This document shows positions 1-7,536 of a stretch of DNA of 26,353 nt, in pieces; the first letter of the stretch is position 1; every line of letters begins with the position of its first letter. A program made the translations under genes and the position numbers. A model generated the notes under the pieces. It worked only from the letters and a program-made list of their open reading frames with translations. It was not told the DNA's origin and did no database searches. The stretch covers positions 1-26,353 of the forward strand of contig JAZDKP010000064.1 of assembly GCA_043802925.1 (NCBI GenBank), in the 5' to 3' direction. The DNA comes from JAZDKP01 sp043802925 (GTDB lineage: Bacteria > Fibrobacterota > OXYB2-FULL-49-7 > JAEUSG01).

Positions 1-165
1 GAGCAGGGCCTCGACGCGCTCCTTGCCGCGTTCGTCGCCGATGGCGCCGATGACCGTTTTATCGGTCCCGTAAATGGGGTGGGGCTTGTAGCCGAATTCC
101 TGTATCTTTCCGATGACGTGGTCAATCTGCTGCCGGGAGGCACCCGGTTTCATTACAATAATCAT
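1..165 (-). CDS. 3-deoxy-7-phosphoheptulonate (DAHP) synthase, N-terminal part
   Basis: Only the first 55 codons are present; the gene runs off the left edge. The translation begins MIIVMKPGAS and continues with KTVIGAIGD, which matches the small ferredoxin-like domain at the N terminus of type I DAHP synthases of the Thermotoga/Bacillus kind. That family condenses phosphoenolpyruvate and erythrose 4-phosphate in the first step of the shikimate pathway, and this domain carries feedback control by aromatic amino acids in characterised members. The ATG at 165 lies 9 bases after the purL stop, so the two genes are probably co-transcribed. The catalytic barrel is outside the window, so the call rests on the N-terminal domain alone. 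Confidence 0.75.
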   Translation of the reverse strand, partial: MIIVMKPGASRQQIDHVIGKIQEFGYKPHPIYGTDKTVIGAIGDERGKERVEALL

Positions 166-174
166 GGGTGCTTT

Positions 175-2409
175 TTAGTTTTCCATGAGGCGGCGGATGC
201 TGTTGAAGAAGGCATCGTCCATTTTGGCGAGGTCGAGTCTGACCCGGCCGTTGATGTCAAGCGCTTTTCCGCCTACGCGGCCGATTTCGGCAAAGGGCAC
301 ACCATTTTTTTCCGCAATCTTCTTCAGTGTTGCCACGTTTTCTTTTTTCAGCGATACCACGATACGCGACTGTGATTCTGAAAAGAGGAGGCGATCCGCC
401 TTGAGCTTCGATTCAATTTTCACGACCGCGCCCATGGGACGGGGCCGGTCCGTGATGCAGCACTCCGCGAGCGCAATGGCCAGGCCGCCTTCGGAGCAGT
501 CGTGCGCCGAGGCGAGCAGGCGCGCGTCAACGGCCTCGAGCACGCAGGCGTGGAGCGCCTTTTCGCGGTCAAGGTCGAGTTCCGGGCATTTTCCGTTTAC
601 CTGTTCGTGGATGACTTTGAGGTATTCGCTGCCCCCGATTTCGTCTTTTGTTTCGCCCAAAAGTACAATGGCGTCGCCTTCGGCCTTGAACCACTGGGTC
701 AGGTGCTTGGTCACATCGTCCAGCAGGCCAATCATGCCCACGGAAGGGGTGGGGTAGACCGCGCTCTCCGGGCTTTCGTTGTAGAACGAGACATTGCCCC
801 CGGTGACCGGCGTGTCAAAGGCGCGGCACGCCTCGCCCATGCCGGCCACGCACTCCACAAAGGTCCAGTAGACCTCGGGCTTGTAGGGGTTACCGAAATT
901 GAGGCAGTTGGTGATGGCAAGCGGGCGCGCGCCCGAGCAGACGCAGTTGCGCGCGGATTCAGCCACCGCGATTCGGCCGCCCATGCGCGGGTCGAGGTAA
1001 CAGTAGCGTCCGTTGCAGTCCACGCTCATGGCCAGCGCTTTATTCGTATGCTTGAGCCGGACCACGGCCGCGTCCGAGCCGGGCACGACCACGGTGTTGG
1101 TGCGCACGGTGTGGTCATACTGGCGGTAAACCCACTCCTTGCTCGCTACGTTAGGTGACGAGAGAATTTTCAGGAGCACGTCGTTGCAGTCGTTGGGTTC
1201 GGGCAGTCCGGAAAGGTCGGCCGTTTGTGTCGGGTCGAGATACGCGGGCCTTTTGCGTTCGCGGATGTAAACCGGGGCCTCGCCGCCCAGCACAAGAGTG
1301 ATGGATGGGATCTCCGCCACCTTTTCACCATGGAAAAAGAGGCGCAGGATGCCGTCGTCCGTGACCTTGCCGATGGCCGAGGCGTTTAAATCCCATTTCT
1401 TAAAGATGGCGGACACGGTTTCCACATCCTCGGGTTTGACGATGAGGAGCATCCGTTCCTGCGATTCGGACAGCATGATTTCATAGGGAATCATGCCGGT
1501 CTCGCGCACAGGCACGCGGTCGAGGTGCACTTCCATGCCCGTGCCGGCTTTGGCGGACATTTCGGACGTGGAGCAGGTCAACCCCGCGGCGCCCATGTCC
1601 TGGATGCCCACCACCTTGCCCGACTTGATGGCCTCGAGCGTGGCCTCGATGAGCAGCTTTTCCATGAAGGGGTCGCCCACCTGTACGGCGCTGCGTTTTT
1701 CTTCGGACTCGCCGGTGAGTTCCACGGAGGCGAAAGAGGCGCCGTGGATGCCGTCGCGGCCCGTGGTGGAGCCCACGTAAAGCACGGTGTTGCCGGGGCC
1801 TTTGGCCGATGCGCTGGCCAGGTGCTCGTGCTTCATTATCCCCACGGTCATGGCGTTGACGAGGGGATTGCCCGTGTAGCTTTCCTCAAAGTAAATTTCG
1901 CCCGCCACGGTGGGAACGCCGAGGCAGTTCCCGTAGTCGCCGATGCCCTTGACGATGTTGGAGAAGAGATACTTGGTGCGGCTCAGTCCGTCGCCCTTAT
2001 CGATGCGGCCAAAGCGGAGGGAGTTCAGCGAGGCGATGGGGCGCGCGCCCATGGTAAAGATGTCGCGCATGATGCCGCCCACGCCGGTGGCTGCGCCCTG
2101 GTAGGGCTCCACGGCCGAGGGATGGTTGTGGCTTTCGATTTTGAAGGTCACGGCCATTTTATCGCCGATGTCGACCACGCCCGCGTTCTCTTCGCCCGCG
2201 CCGGTGAGCAGCTTTTTGCCCTGGCGCGGCAGGGTTTTCAGCACAGCGATGGAGTTCTTATAGGAGCAGTGCTCGGACCACATCACGGAAAAGATGCCGA
2301 TTTCAGTATAGGTGGGCGTACGCTTCAGGATTTTCAGGATGTGTTCGTATTCCTCGTCCGTGAGGCCGAAGCTTTTCGCGAGTTTGAGGGTGACCGCGGG
2401 TTCATTCAT
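175..2409 (-). CDS. purL: phosphoribosylformylglycinamidine synthase, PurL subunit
   Basis: The 744-residue product has the length of the small, stand-alone PurL, which in known systems works with separate PurQ and PurS. It catalyses the ATP-dependent amidation of FGAR to FGAM, the fourth step of de novo purine synthesis, in the cytoplasm. Visible family motifs are MWSEHCSYKNS (residues 43-53, including the conserved His47), a following ESHNHPSAVEPYQGAATG stretch, and HDCSEGGLAIALAE near the C terminus, one in each half of the internally duplicated AIRS-like fold. The ATG is followed by a normal PurL N terminus. The gene follows the UbiA-like gene after 72 bases and precedes the DAHP synthase. 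purQ and purS are not in the window. Confidence 0.97.
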   Translation of the reverse strand: MNEPAVTLKLAKSFGLTDEEYEHILKILKRTPTYTEIGIFSVMWSEHCSYKNSIAVLKTLPRQGKKLLTGAGEENAGVVDIGDKMAVTFKIESHNHPSAVEPYQGAATGVGGIMRDIFTMGARPIASLNSLRFGRIDKGDGLSRTKYLFSNIVKGIGDYGNCLGVPTVAGEIYFEESYTGNPLVNAMTVGIMKHEHLASASAKGPGNTVLYVGSTTGRDGIHGASFASVELTGESEEKRSAVQVGDPFMEKLLIEATLEAIKSGKVVGIQDMGAAGLTCSTSEMSAKAGTGMEVHLDRVPVRETGMIPYEIMLSESQERMLLIVKPEDVETVSAIFKKWDLNASAIGKVTDDGILRLFFHGEKVAEIPSITLVLGGEAPVYIRERKRPAYLDPTQTADLSGLPEPNDCNDVLLKILSSPNVASKEWVYRQYDHTVRTNTVVVPGSDAAVVRLKHTNKALAMSVDCNGRYCYLDPRMGGRIAVAESARNCVCSGARPLAITNCLNFGNPYKPEVYWTFVECVAGMGEACRAFDTPVTGGNVSFYNESPESAVYPTPSVGMIGLLDDVTKHLTQWFKAEGDAIVLLGETKDEIGGSEYLKVIHEQVNGKCPELDLDREKALHACVLEAVDARLLASAHDCSEGGLAIALAECCITDRPRPMGAVVKIESKLKADRLLFSESQSRIVVSLKKENVATLKKIAEKNGVPFAEIGRVGGKALDINGRVRLDLAKMDDAFFNSIRRLMEN

Positions 2410-2481
2410 GGGGCGTTTTTCCCTGTTCTATATTGGTTTTGGAATGAAATAAGATACAATAATAGGCACGAACGGCACAAT

Positions 2482-3477
2482 TCACTCTTTGGCGATGCCC
2501 GGCGACGGGTAATCCGTGTTGTGGCGAACGCGGAAATAGATGCGCGTGGCGAGGTAGGTGAGGAGGCCGTAAAAGAAGAACCAGGGGAAGACGGGCACGG
2601 TCATGAGCATGAGAAAACCGCCGCCGGTCTGGAAGGTGCGGGTGCCATCCTCGATTTTTCCGGAGAAGTGGTACTTGATAAAGAGCGGTAGCGACACGAG
2701 CGCTGTGATGCCCGCGATGCCATCCCGGTTCATTGCGGCCAGGAGAAAAGCGAGTGCCACCGCGATCGTGCTGAGAACGTTGGCCCGCTTCCAGCCCAGG
2801 TATACCAGGGTGGTCACCTTGCCGGTGCGGCGGTCGCCCTCCACGTCGGGCAGCGTGGAATTGATGGAGCCCGCGACCATGAGCAGCGCATAGGGGGCGG
2901 CTGCGCGGAAAAAGGCGGTGGTGCCGCCCAGAGTGCCGCCGTTCGCCGAGAGCCAGCCGATTCCAAAGGCCACCACGCCAAAGCCCAAGGCGTTTGTGAG
3001 AAAATCGAGGTAGGGGCGGCCGGTGAAGTAGAAGGGGCGCAGGTTGTAGACGAGGTTTAAGCCGAACGCGGCGAGGAAGAAGATCCTCAGCGTCCCGCCC
3101 ATGGCAAAGGCGTAGACCAAAGGCACGAGCGTGAGCACGATGTTTTCGGCATGGGCGAGGGCCAGGGGCACGCCGGCCTTGGCCAAGAGCGGGAGCCCGC
3201 TGTTTTCCTTATCCGTGTGCAGGTCCGCGATTTGGTTCAATATATAGGTCGCGGCCACGGAAAGCGAGAGCATGAAAAGCGCAATCGCGGCCTCGTGGGG
3301 CAGGGTCAGCAGCATGGGAAAGTCGCGGCCCAGGACCGGGAAGGGAACCAGCGCGGACGGATGGAAGGCGAGGGAGGCGCGGTAATATCCGAGCAGGAAG
3401 TAGCCCCAGACCGGAATCAGAAGGATGGGCCGGGTGATAAAAAGGGCGTCAAAAAAACGGGTGACGAGGGTTTTCAT
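2482..3477 (-). CDS. UbiA-family membrane prenyltransferase
   Basis: The 331-residue protein is strongly hydrophobic with about eight or nine predicted membrane segments. It carries both aspartate motifs of the UbiA superfamily: N81-x3-D85-x3-D89 (NQIADLHTD) and D211-x3-D215 (DVEGD), which bind the Mg-diphosphate of the prenyl donor. Family members attach isoprenoid chains to aromatic rings or other acceptors (quinones, haem O, archaeal-type lipids, decaprenyl-phosphoribose). The sequence does not show which acceptor is used, and no neighbouring quinone or haem gene helps. It lies 21 bases after vapC on the same strand and upstream of purL, so it may share a transcript with either. Confidence 0.88.
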   Translation of the reverse strand: MKTLVTRFFDALFITRPILLIPVWGYFLLGYYRASLAFHPSALVPFPVLGRDFPMLLTLPHEAAIALFMLSLSVAATYILNQIADLHTDKENSGLPLLAKAGVPLALAHAENIVLTLVPLVYAFAMGGTLRIFFLAAFGLNLVYNLRPFYFTGRPYLDFLTNALGFGVVAFGIGWLSANGGTLGGTTAFFRAAAPYALLMVAGSINSTLPDVEGDRRTGKVTTLVYLGWKRANVLSTIAVALAFLLAAMNRDGIAGITALVSLPLFIKYHFSGKIEDGTRTFQTGGGFLMLMTVPVFPWFFFYGLLTYLATRIYFRVRHNTDYPSPGIAKE

Positions 3478-3498
3478 TTGTTTTCCGCTAATTGTGAC

Positions 3499-3936
3499 TT
3501 ATACAAACGGGTTCACGACCTTGAGAAACGGGAACAGCCGGAACTGGGTGTCCAGCGTGTAAATCCGGCTGATGCCATGCGCCCGCATGAGGGCCGCAAT
3601 ATGGGTGTCATGGACGAAGTTGCCCGAAGCGCCCCCCGCCTCCTTTGCGGCGCTTGCGTAAATTTCGAAAAAGCCCGTTTCTTCCGTCAGGACATGGACG
3701 TTGGGCAGCGAAAGGACCGCTGCGATGTTCTGTTCAGCCAGGGCGGAGTCCATGGGGTTCTTGAAAACGGAGGGATGGGTGACCACGCGGAGGTACTCAA
3801 AGACATTGACCCATGTGATGCACCAGGTTTCGGGTGAACGGCCGCAGGTGTCGAGGAATTTGACGGCCTTGGAATAAAATTCGGAATCCGAATCGGACGA
3901 ATAAACCAGAATGTTTGTATCGACCAGAAAACTCAC
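3499..3936 (-). CDS. vapC: VapC-type PIN-domain toxin ribonuclease
   Basis: The 145-residue protein is a single PIN domain. The four acidic residues expected to bind Mg or Mn are visible: D6 (LVDTN), E47 (NVFEYLR), D110 (VHDTHIAAL) and D129 (TLDTQF). Characterised VapC toxins cleave tRNA or rRNA and are held inactive by a co-encoded antitoxin. The start is GTG at 3936, which overlaps the antitoxin stop in a 4-base GTGA junction, typical of translationally coupled toxin-antitoxin pairs. All catalytic residues are present, so the toxin is probably functional. Confidence 0.9.
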   Translation of the reverse strand: MSFLVDTNILVYSSDSDSEFYSKAVKFLDTCGRSPETWCITWVNVFEYLRVVTHPSVFKNPMDSALAEQNIAAVLSLPNVHVLTEETGFFEIYASAAKEAGGASGNFVHDTHIAALMRAHGISRIYTLDTQFRLFPFLKVVNPFV

Positions 3937-4172
3937 GTCTTTTTATCCATCTTTGAAAAGAGCGCATTCCGGTCATGCACAGGGACCGAAGCGCCTCCGC
4001 TTTTAAAGGAATGCAGGCGAAGGCCGGTCCGGTCAGAAGCCGCATTGCCCGCTTTAAGGCCGCGTGTAAGAAGATCGACAACCGTGTCTTTCAGCGACCT
4101 CCGGCTGTCGACGGCTTCTTTTTTTATGCGGTTGAAAAGACTGTCACCCAGAACAAGCGTGGTTCTTGCCAT
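3933..4172 (-). CDS. vapB: VapB-like antitoxin, probable ribbon-helix-helix
   Basis: This 79-residue protein starts with a short strand (RTTLVLGDSL) followed by two helices (SLFNRIKKEAV and LKDTVVDLLTRGLK), the layout of a ribbon-helix-helix DNA-binding dimerisation domain. The C-terminal half, with basic and polar residues, would be the part that wraps the toxin. A Shine-Dalgarno GAGGTG (4178-4183, read on the minus strand) sits 5 bases before the ATG. Overlap with the PIN toxin gene and the order antitoxin then toxin support the VapBC assignment. Such antitoxins usually repress their own promoter. The exact antitoxin family is uncertain. Confidence 0.8.
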   Translation of the reverse strand: MARTTLVLGDSLFNRIKKEAVDSRRSLKDTVVDLLTRGLKAGNAASDRTGLRLHSFKSGGASVPVHDRNALFSKMDKKT

Positions 4173-4190
4173 ATCAACACCTCGGTTATA

Positions 4191-4219
4191 AGTATAATAT
4201 GTTTATATGTTAATTGCAA
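4191..4219 (-). promoter_or_regulatory. probable sigma70-type promoter of vapBC
   Basis: Read on the minus strand, a -35 box TTGCAA (4214-4219) is separated by exactly 17 bases from a -10 box TATACT (4191-4196). The -10 box ends 18 bases before the vapB ATG. The spacing and both hexamers are close to consensus. Confidence 0.6.
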
Positions 4220-4220
4220 C

Positions 4221-4241
4221 GCATATTTATGCTTTATATGC
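4221..4241. promoter_or_regulatory. inverted repeats, possible VapB operator
   Basis: GCATA-TT-TATGC (4221-4232) is a perfect 5-bp-arm palindrome directly upstream of the vapBC -35 box, and GCATAT (4221-4226) also pairs with ATATGC (4236-4241). Autoregulating antitoxins bind short palindromes near their promoter, so this is a candidate operator. The region is AT-rich, so a chance palindrome is possible. Confidence 0.3.
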
Positions 4242-4257
4242 GGCACCGATGCTAATG

Positions 4258-4287
4258 TTGCCCATTCCCTTCCTGTGAAATTATCTT
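4258..4287 (+). promoter_or_regulatory. candidate purB promoter
   Basis: TTGCCC (4258-4263) and TATCTT (4282-4287) are 18 bases apart and lie about 30 bases before the purB ATG. The match to consensus is only moderate. A Shine-Dalgarno AAGGA (4306-4310) lies 7 bases before the start codon. Confidence 0.3.
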
Positions 4288-4317
4288 ATTTCCATCCCTC
4301 TCATAAAGGAACCCGCC

Positions 4318-5754
4318 ATGAAAAGATCCGTGTATGAAAACCCGCTTGGAAGCCGGTACGCATCGGCCGGGATGTTGTATCTTTTTTCCCCGGACTATAA
4401 GTTCTCGACCTGGCGCAGACTCTGGATTGCGCTCGCGGAGGCGGAGCGTCAACTCGGCCTCCCGATTTCCAAGGCGCAAATCGATGAGATGAAGCGCCAT
4501 ATCACGGACATCAATTACGCGGTGGCGGAAAAGCGGGAGGCCGAGACCCGCCATGACGTCATGTCGCACGTTTACGCGTACGGAAAGCTCTGCCCCAAGG
4601 CCGCGGGCATCATCCACCTCGGCGCCACGAGCGCCTACGTGGGCGACAACACGGACCTTCTCCAGCTCCGCGAAGGCCTGCGCATTTTGCGTACGCGGCT
4701 CCTTGACGTCCTCCGCGTGCTCGCCGGCTTTGCCCGGACGAACAAAAACCTTCCCACACTCGCGTTCACCCATTTCCAGGCCGCCCAGCCGACCACGGTG
4801 GGCAAACGCGCCTGCCTCTGGATGCAGGACCTCCTGCAGGACGTGGCGGACCTTGACCATGTGCTTGAAACGCTTCCCTTCCTCGGGGCCAAGGGTACCA
4901 CGGGAACGCAGGCGAGTTTCCTCGAACTTTTCAACGGCAGCCATGCCAAGGTGAAAAGACTTGACGAACTCGTGACCCGGAAAATGGGTTTCAAACAGCC
5001 TGTGGCCGTGTCGGGCCAGACGTATTCGCGCAAGGTCGATTACCGGGTGCTCTCCGTGCTTTCCGGGATAGCCCAGTCTGCGCACAAGATGACCAACGAT
5101 ATCCGCCTCCTCCAGAACTTAAAAGAGGTGGAAGAGCCTTTTGGCAAAAAGCAGATTGGCTCCTCGGCCATGGCCTACAAGCGCAACCCCATGCGCAGCG
5201 AGCGCGCGGCCTCGCTCGCCCGCTTTGTCATGGCCCTTGCCCAGACCGGGGCCCACACCGCGGCCACGCAGTGGTTTGAGCGCACACTCGACGATTCGGC
5301 CAACAAGCGGCTGGCGATCCCCGAAGCCTTTTTGGCTACGGACGCCATCCTGATCCTTCTGCAAAATATCAGTGACGGGCTGGTCGTTTACCCAAAAATG
5401 ATTGAGCGCCGGCTCATGCTCGAGCTTCCTTTCATGGCCACGGAGAACATTCTCATGGAGGCGGTCAAGCGCGGCGGAAACCGGCAGGAGCTGCACGAAA
5501 AGATACGCGGCTATTCCATGGAAGCGGGACGGAACGTGAAGGAGCGGGGGAGGGACAACAACCTGCTCGAGCTTATTGCAGGCGACCCCGCTTTCCGGCT
5601 TGACAGGACACGGCTCAAGGGCATGCTCCGGCCTGGACTTTACGTGGGCCGAGCCCCGGAACAGGTCACCGAATTCCTCGCGCAGGACGTTGGGCCGTTG
5701 CTTCGAAAAACCGGCCGGCACACTGCGGCCGGGTCATCGGATATCAAAGTATAA
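4318..5754 (+). CDS. purB: adenylosuccinate lyase
   Basis: The 478-residue protein belongs to the fumarase/aspartase superfamily. It carries the signature GSSAMAYKRNPMRSE (residues 281-295), which contains the catalytic serine loop, plus the conserved TRHDVMSH (around His79) and AFTHFQAAQPTT (around His152) segments that form the active site across the tetramer. The enzyme cleaves SAICAR to AICAR and adenylosuccinate to AMP, both releasing fumarate, so it acts in de novo IMP and in AMP synthesis. It is transcribed away from purL, with the vapBC pair between the two purine genes. The ATG is preceded by a good Shine-Dalgarno. Length is typical. Confidence 0.96.
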   Translation: MKRSVYENPLGSRYASAGMLYLFSPDYKFSTWRRLWIALAEAERQLGLPISKAQIDEMKRHITDINYAVAEKREAETRHDVMSHVYAYGKLCPKAAGIIHLGATSAYVGDNTDLLQLREGLRILRTRLLDVLRVLAGFARTNKNLPTLAFTHFQAAQPTTVGKRACLWMQDLLQDVADLDHVLETLPFLGAKGTTGTQASFLELFNGSHAKVKRLDELVTRKMGFKQPVAVSGQTYSRKVDYRVLSVLSGIAQSAHKMTNDIRLLQNLKEVEEPFGKKQIGSSAMAYKRNPMRSERAASLARFVMALAQTGAHTAATQWFERTLDDSANKRLAIPEAFLATDAILILLQNISDGLVVYPKMIERRLMLELPFMATENILMEAVKRGGNRQELHEKIRGYSMEAGRNVKERGRDNNLLELIAGDPAFRLDRTRLKGMLRPGLYVGRAPEQVTEFLAQDVGPLLRKTGRHTAAGSSDIKV

Positions 5755-5780
5755 TCACTTCTTAATAAAGAATAAAATTA

Positions 5781-5809
5781 TTAAGCGTATCATTTTAGTT
5801 GTTAAGCGT
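5781..5809. repeat. two direct repeats TTAAGCGT, 21 bp apart
   Basis: TTAAGCGT occurs at 5781-5788 and again at 5802-5809, so the copies begin exactly 21 bp apart, about two helical turns. They lie upstream of the promoter-like sequence of the beta-helix array. A dimeric regulator could bind here, but nothing beyond repeat and spacing supports it. Confidence 0.3.
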
Positions 5810-5831
5810 TTAATACGAATATATATTAGAA

Positions 5832-5861
5832 TTGTAAAAGGACATATTTCTATAATAGTAT
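5832..5861 (+). promoter_or_regulatory. candidate promoter of the beta-helix gene array
   Basis: TTGTAA (5832-5837) followed after 18 bases by TAGTAT (5856-5861) lies in a very AT-rich stretch just before the first array gene; TATAAT at 5851-5856 is an alternative -10 box without a good -35. A strong Shine-Dalgarno AGGAGG (5867-5872) is 5 bases from the ATG at 5878. Confidence 0.35.
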
Positions 5862-5877
5862 ATTCCAGGAGGATTCA

Positions 5878-7425
5878 ATGAGAACTGCGCTGATTGCCAT
5901 TCTCCTTGTATGCGCGCTTTCCGATGCGCGACGCGTCAACGTCACCCCATCGAATTTCGAGACCGCGCTTAATGCCGCAATCGCGGGCGACACGCTTGCC
6001 ATGGCTGCCGGGACGTACGATTTTCCATCTGCGCCCTCGCAGGACGGCACGTTTTCCGCACCCATTGTGGTGCAAGGCGCCAGCAAGACCACAACCATTA
6101 TTTACGGCTGCGGGGCCGGCTCGTGCGAAGGGTTTAAGTGGATCGCCAAGTACTGGGTTTTGGAGAACATACATTTCCAGGGCGACGGTACCAACAACCA
6201 CCTTTTCCACCTCCAGCAAGGGGCCAAGGGATATCTTACCTGGCGCAACTGCCATTTTTCAGGCGTGGCGGACAAAGCGATCAAAGTGGATTTTTCAGCT
6301 TATAGCGGTCCCACCCATGTCTGGCCCGATTACCTTCTCATGGAAAACTGCACCATGGACATCCAGAAGGGTGGCCTCATGAACAACGACGGCGGCGACT
6401 TTCTCACCTGCCGCGGCAACGTGACCTACGGGTTCGTGGACCCGCCCAGCGTGCTGTACGTTTACTTCTCCAAGGGCGGCGTGGCTTACTCCGTTTTCGA
6501 GAACAATATTCTCTGGGGCGGCGACAGGGGCCCCTTAAGTTTCGGCGGGGGCAGCATGAGCGTGCCCGGCACCTATTTCCGCCACGATTCCGACCTGGCC
6601 GTGCCGCTTTCCATTCCCTTCAAGACCTGCGAAACGTGGCGTTCGGTCATCCGCAATAACGTGGTCATCAATGGCAAGGGAGGCGTGTCCATTTCAAACC
6701 TTTACGACTGCGAAATTTACAACAACACCTTCATCAATTGCGGGGTCGCGCTTTGGTGCCAGAACCACCATTCCACCGGGCCCAAAAACGCCAAGTTCTA
6801 CAACAACCTTATGGTAAGCTGCGGCGGTTTTGAATACGACGCGGGTTGGAGCATTGATTCCAGCAAGAACGTGTGGACCCCGCAATCGCCTTCCAACCTC
6901 TTTGTCAGCTGGTCCGCCGTTGAGCCCGGGGCCTCCAACGATTACCACATCAAGACCGCCATGACCGGGACCGTGGGCACGGGCATCGCGCCTTACGCGC
7001 ATTCCACCTGGCCTGCGTTCAACGCCCTGCTGTCCGCGTCGTTCTACGACCTGTACGGCACGACCCGCGGTGTGGCGCCCCGAATCGGCGCGGCCGAAGT
7101 CCAGAGCGGACCCTCGGTTGAAGGGTACGGTGAAGGCGCGGTTGTGGACGGCGTTGACCTCAACGTGGTTCCAAACCCCGCAAATCCCACCACCGAACTC
7201 CGTCTCGGGCTCAACCAGGACCTGCGGCTCGTGGACGCGGCCGTCTACGATGTGCGCGGCCGGCATGTGCGCTCAATTTATTACGGGCCCATGGAAAAAG
7301 GGGCGCAGACGTTGCGCTGGGACGGGCGGAACCACGATAACCAACGGATGGCCTCGGGGACTTACCTGTTCCGCGTCAGCCTGGGAAAAGAGGTATTGTA
7401 CAGGCAGTTTGAGCTGGTGCGCTGA
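5878..7425 (+). CDS. secreted beta-helix protein with C-terminal sorting-like domain, array copy 1
   Basis: The 515-residue protein has a signal peptide (about residues 1-17, ending LSDA) and then a long body rich in N-N and short strand-turn repeats such as WRNCHFSGVADKAIKVD and YNNTFINCG, typical of a right-handed parallel beta-helix. AGDTLAMAAGTYDF near the N terminus resembles the cap of pectate-lyase-like helices. The last 86 residues (VVPNPAN, VYDVRGRHVRS, LRWDGRNHDN, MASGTYLFRVSLG) match the FlgD-like/T9SS type A sorting-domain pattern, which suggests export across the outer membrane. No catalytic residues can be assigned; polysaccharide binding, lyase or adhesin roles are all possible. 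It is closest to copy 2: a 45-base block (6934-6978) is identical to 8552-8596. Confidence 0.85.
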   Translation: MRTALIAILLVCALSDARRVNVTPSNFETALNAAIAGDTLAMAAGTYDFPSAPSQDGTFSAPIVVQGASKTTTIIYGCGAGSCEGFKWIAKYWVLENIHFQGDGTNNHLFHLQQGAKGYLTWRNCHFSGVADKAIKVDFSAYSGPTHVWPDYLLMENCTMDIQKGGLMNNDGGDFLTCRGNVTYGFVDPPSVLYVYFSKGGVAYSVFENNILWGGDRGPLSFGGGSMSVPGTYFRHDSDLAVPLSIPFKTCETWRSVIRNNVVINGKGGVSISNLYDCEIYNNTFINCGVALWCQNHHSTGPKNAKFYNNLMVSCGGFEYDAGWSIDSSKNVWTPQSPSNLFVSWSAVEPGASNDYHIKTAMTGTVGTGIAPYAHSTWPAFNALLSASFYDLYGTTRGVAPRIGAAEVQSGPSVEGYGEGAVVDGVDLNVVPNPANPTTELRLGLNQDLRLVDAAVYDVRGRHVRSIYYGPMEKGAQTLRWDGRNHDNQRMASGTYLFRVSLGKEVLYRQFELVR

Positions 7426-7536
7426 CCGGATTTCTTTCTTGCCAGGCCGGGCCGGTGTAACCTATATAAAGGGCAATAATAAGGGGGGAACCATGAAAAA
7501 ACTTGTTGTTTTACTTCTTCTTTCCGCGGTCATCGC
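7407..7536 (+). repeat. duplicated gene-junction segment, copy A
   Basis: This 130-base segment covers the last codons of copy 1, the 67-base intergenic gap and the signal-peptide codons of copy 2. It is closely similar to 9025-9154, which covers the same junction between copies 2 and 3. It marks where the tandem duplication unit was joined. Confidence 0.8.
7439..7468 (+). promoter_or_regulatory. candidate promoter before array copy 2
   Basis: TTGCCA (7439-7444) and TATATA (7463-7468) are 18 bases apart. The same two boxes with the same spacing occur before copy 3. The following Shine-Dalgarno region contains a run of six G (7483-7488) before the ATG at 7493. Conservation may simply reflect duplication. 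Confidence 0.4.

Noticed and set aside
1525..2691. A 388-codon plus-strand open frame opposite purL and the UbiA gene
   Set aside because: Glycine/alanine/histidine-rich shadow translation spanning two well-supported minus-strand genes and their gap.
7070..7492. Long N-terminal extension of array copy 2
   Set aside because: The open frame continues upstream into copy 1 in a different frame, but the ATG at 7493 has a Shine-Dalgarno and begins a signal peptide matching that of copy 3.
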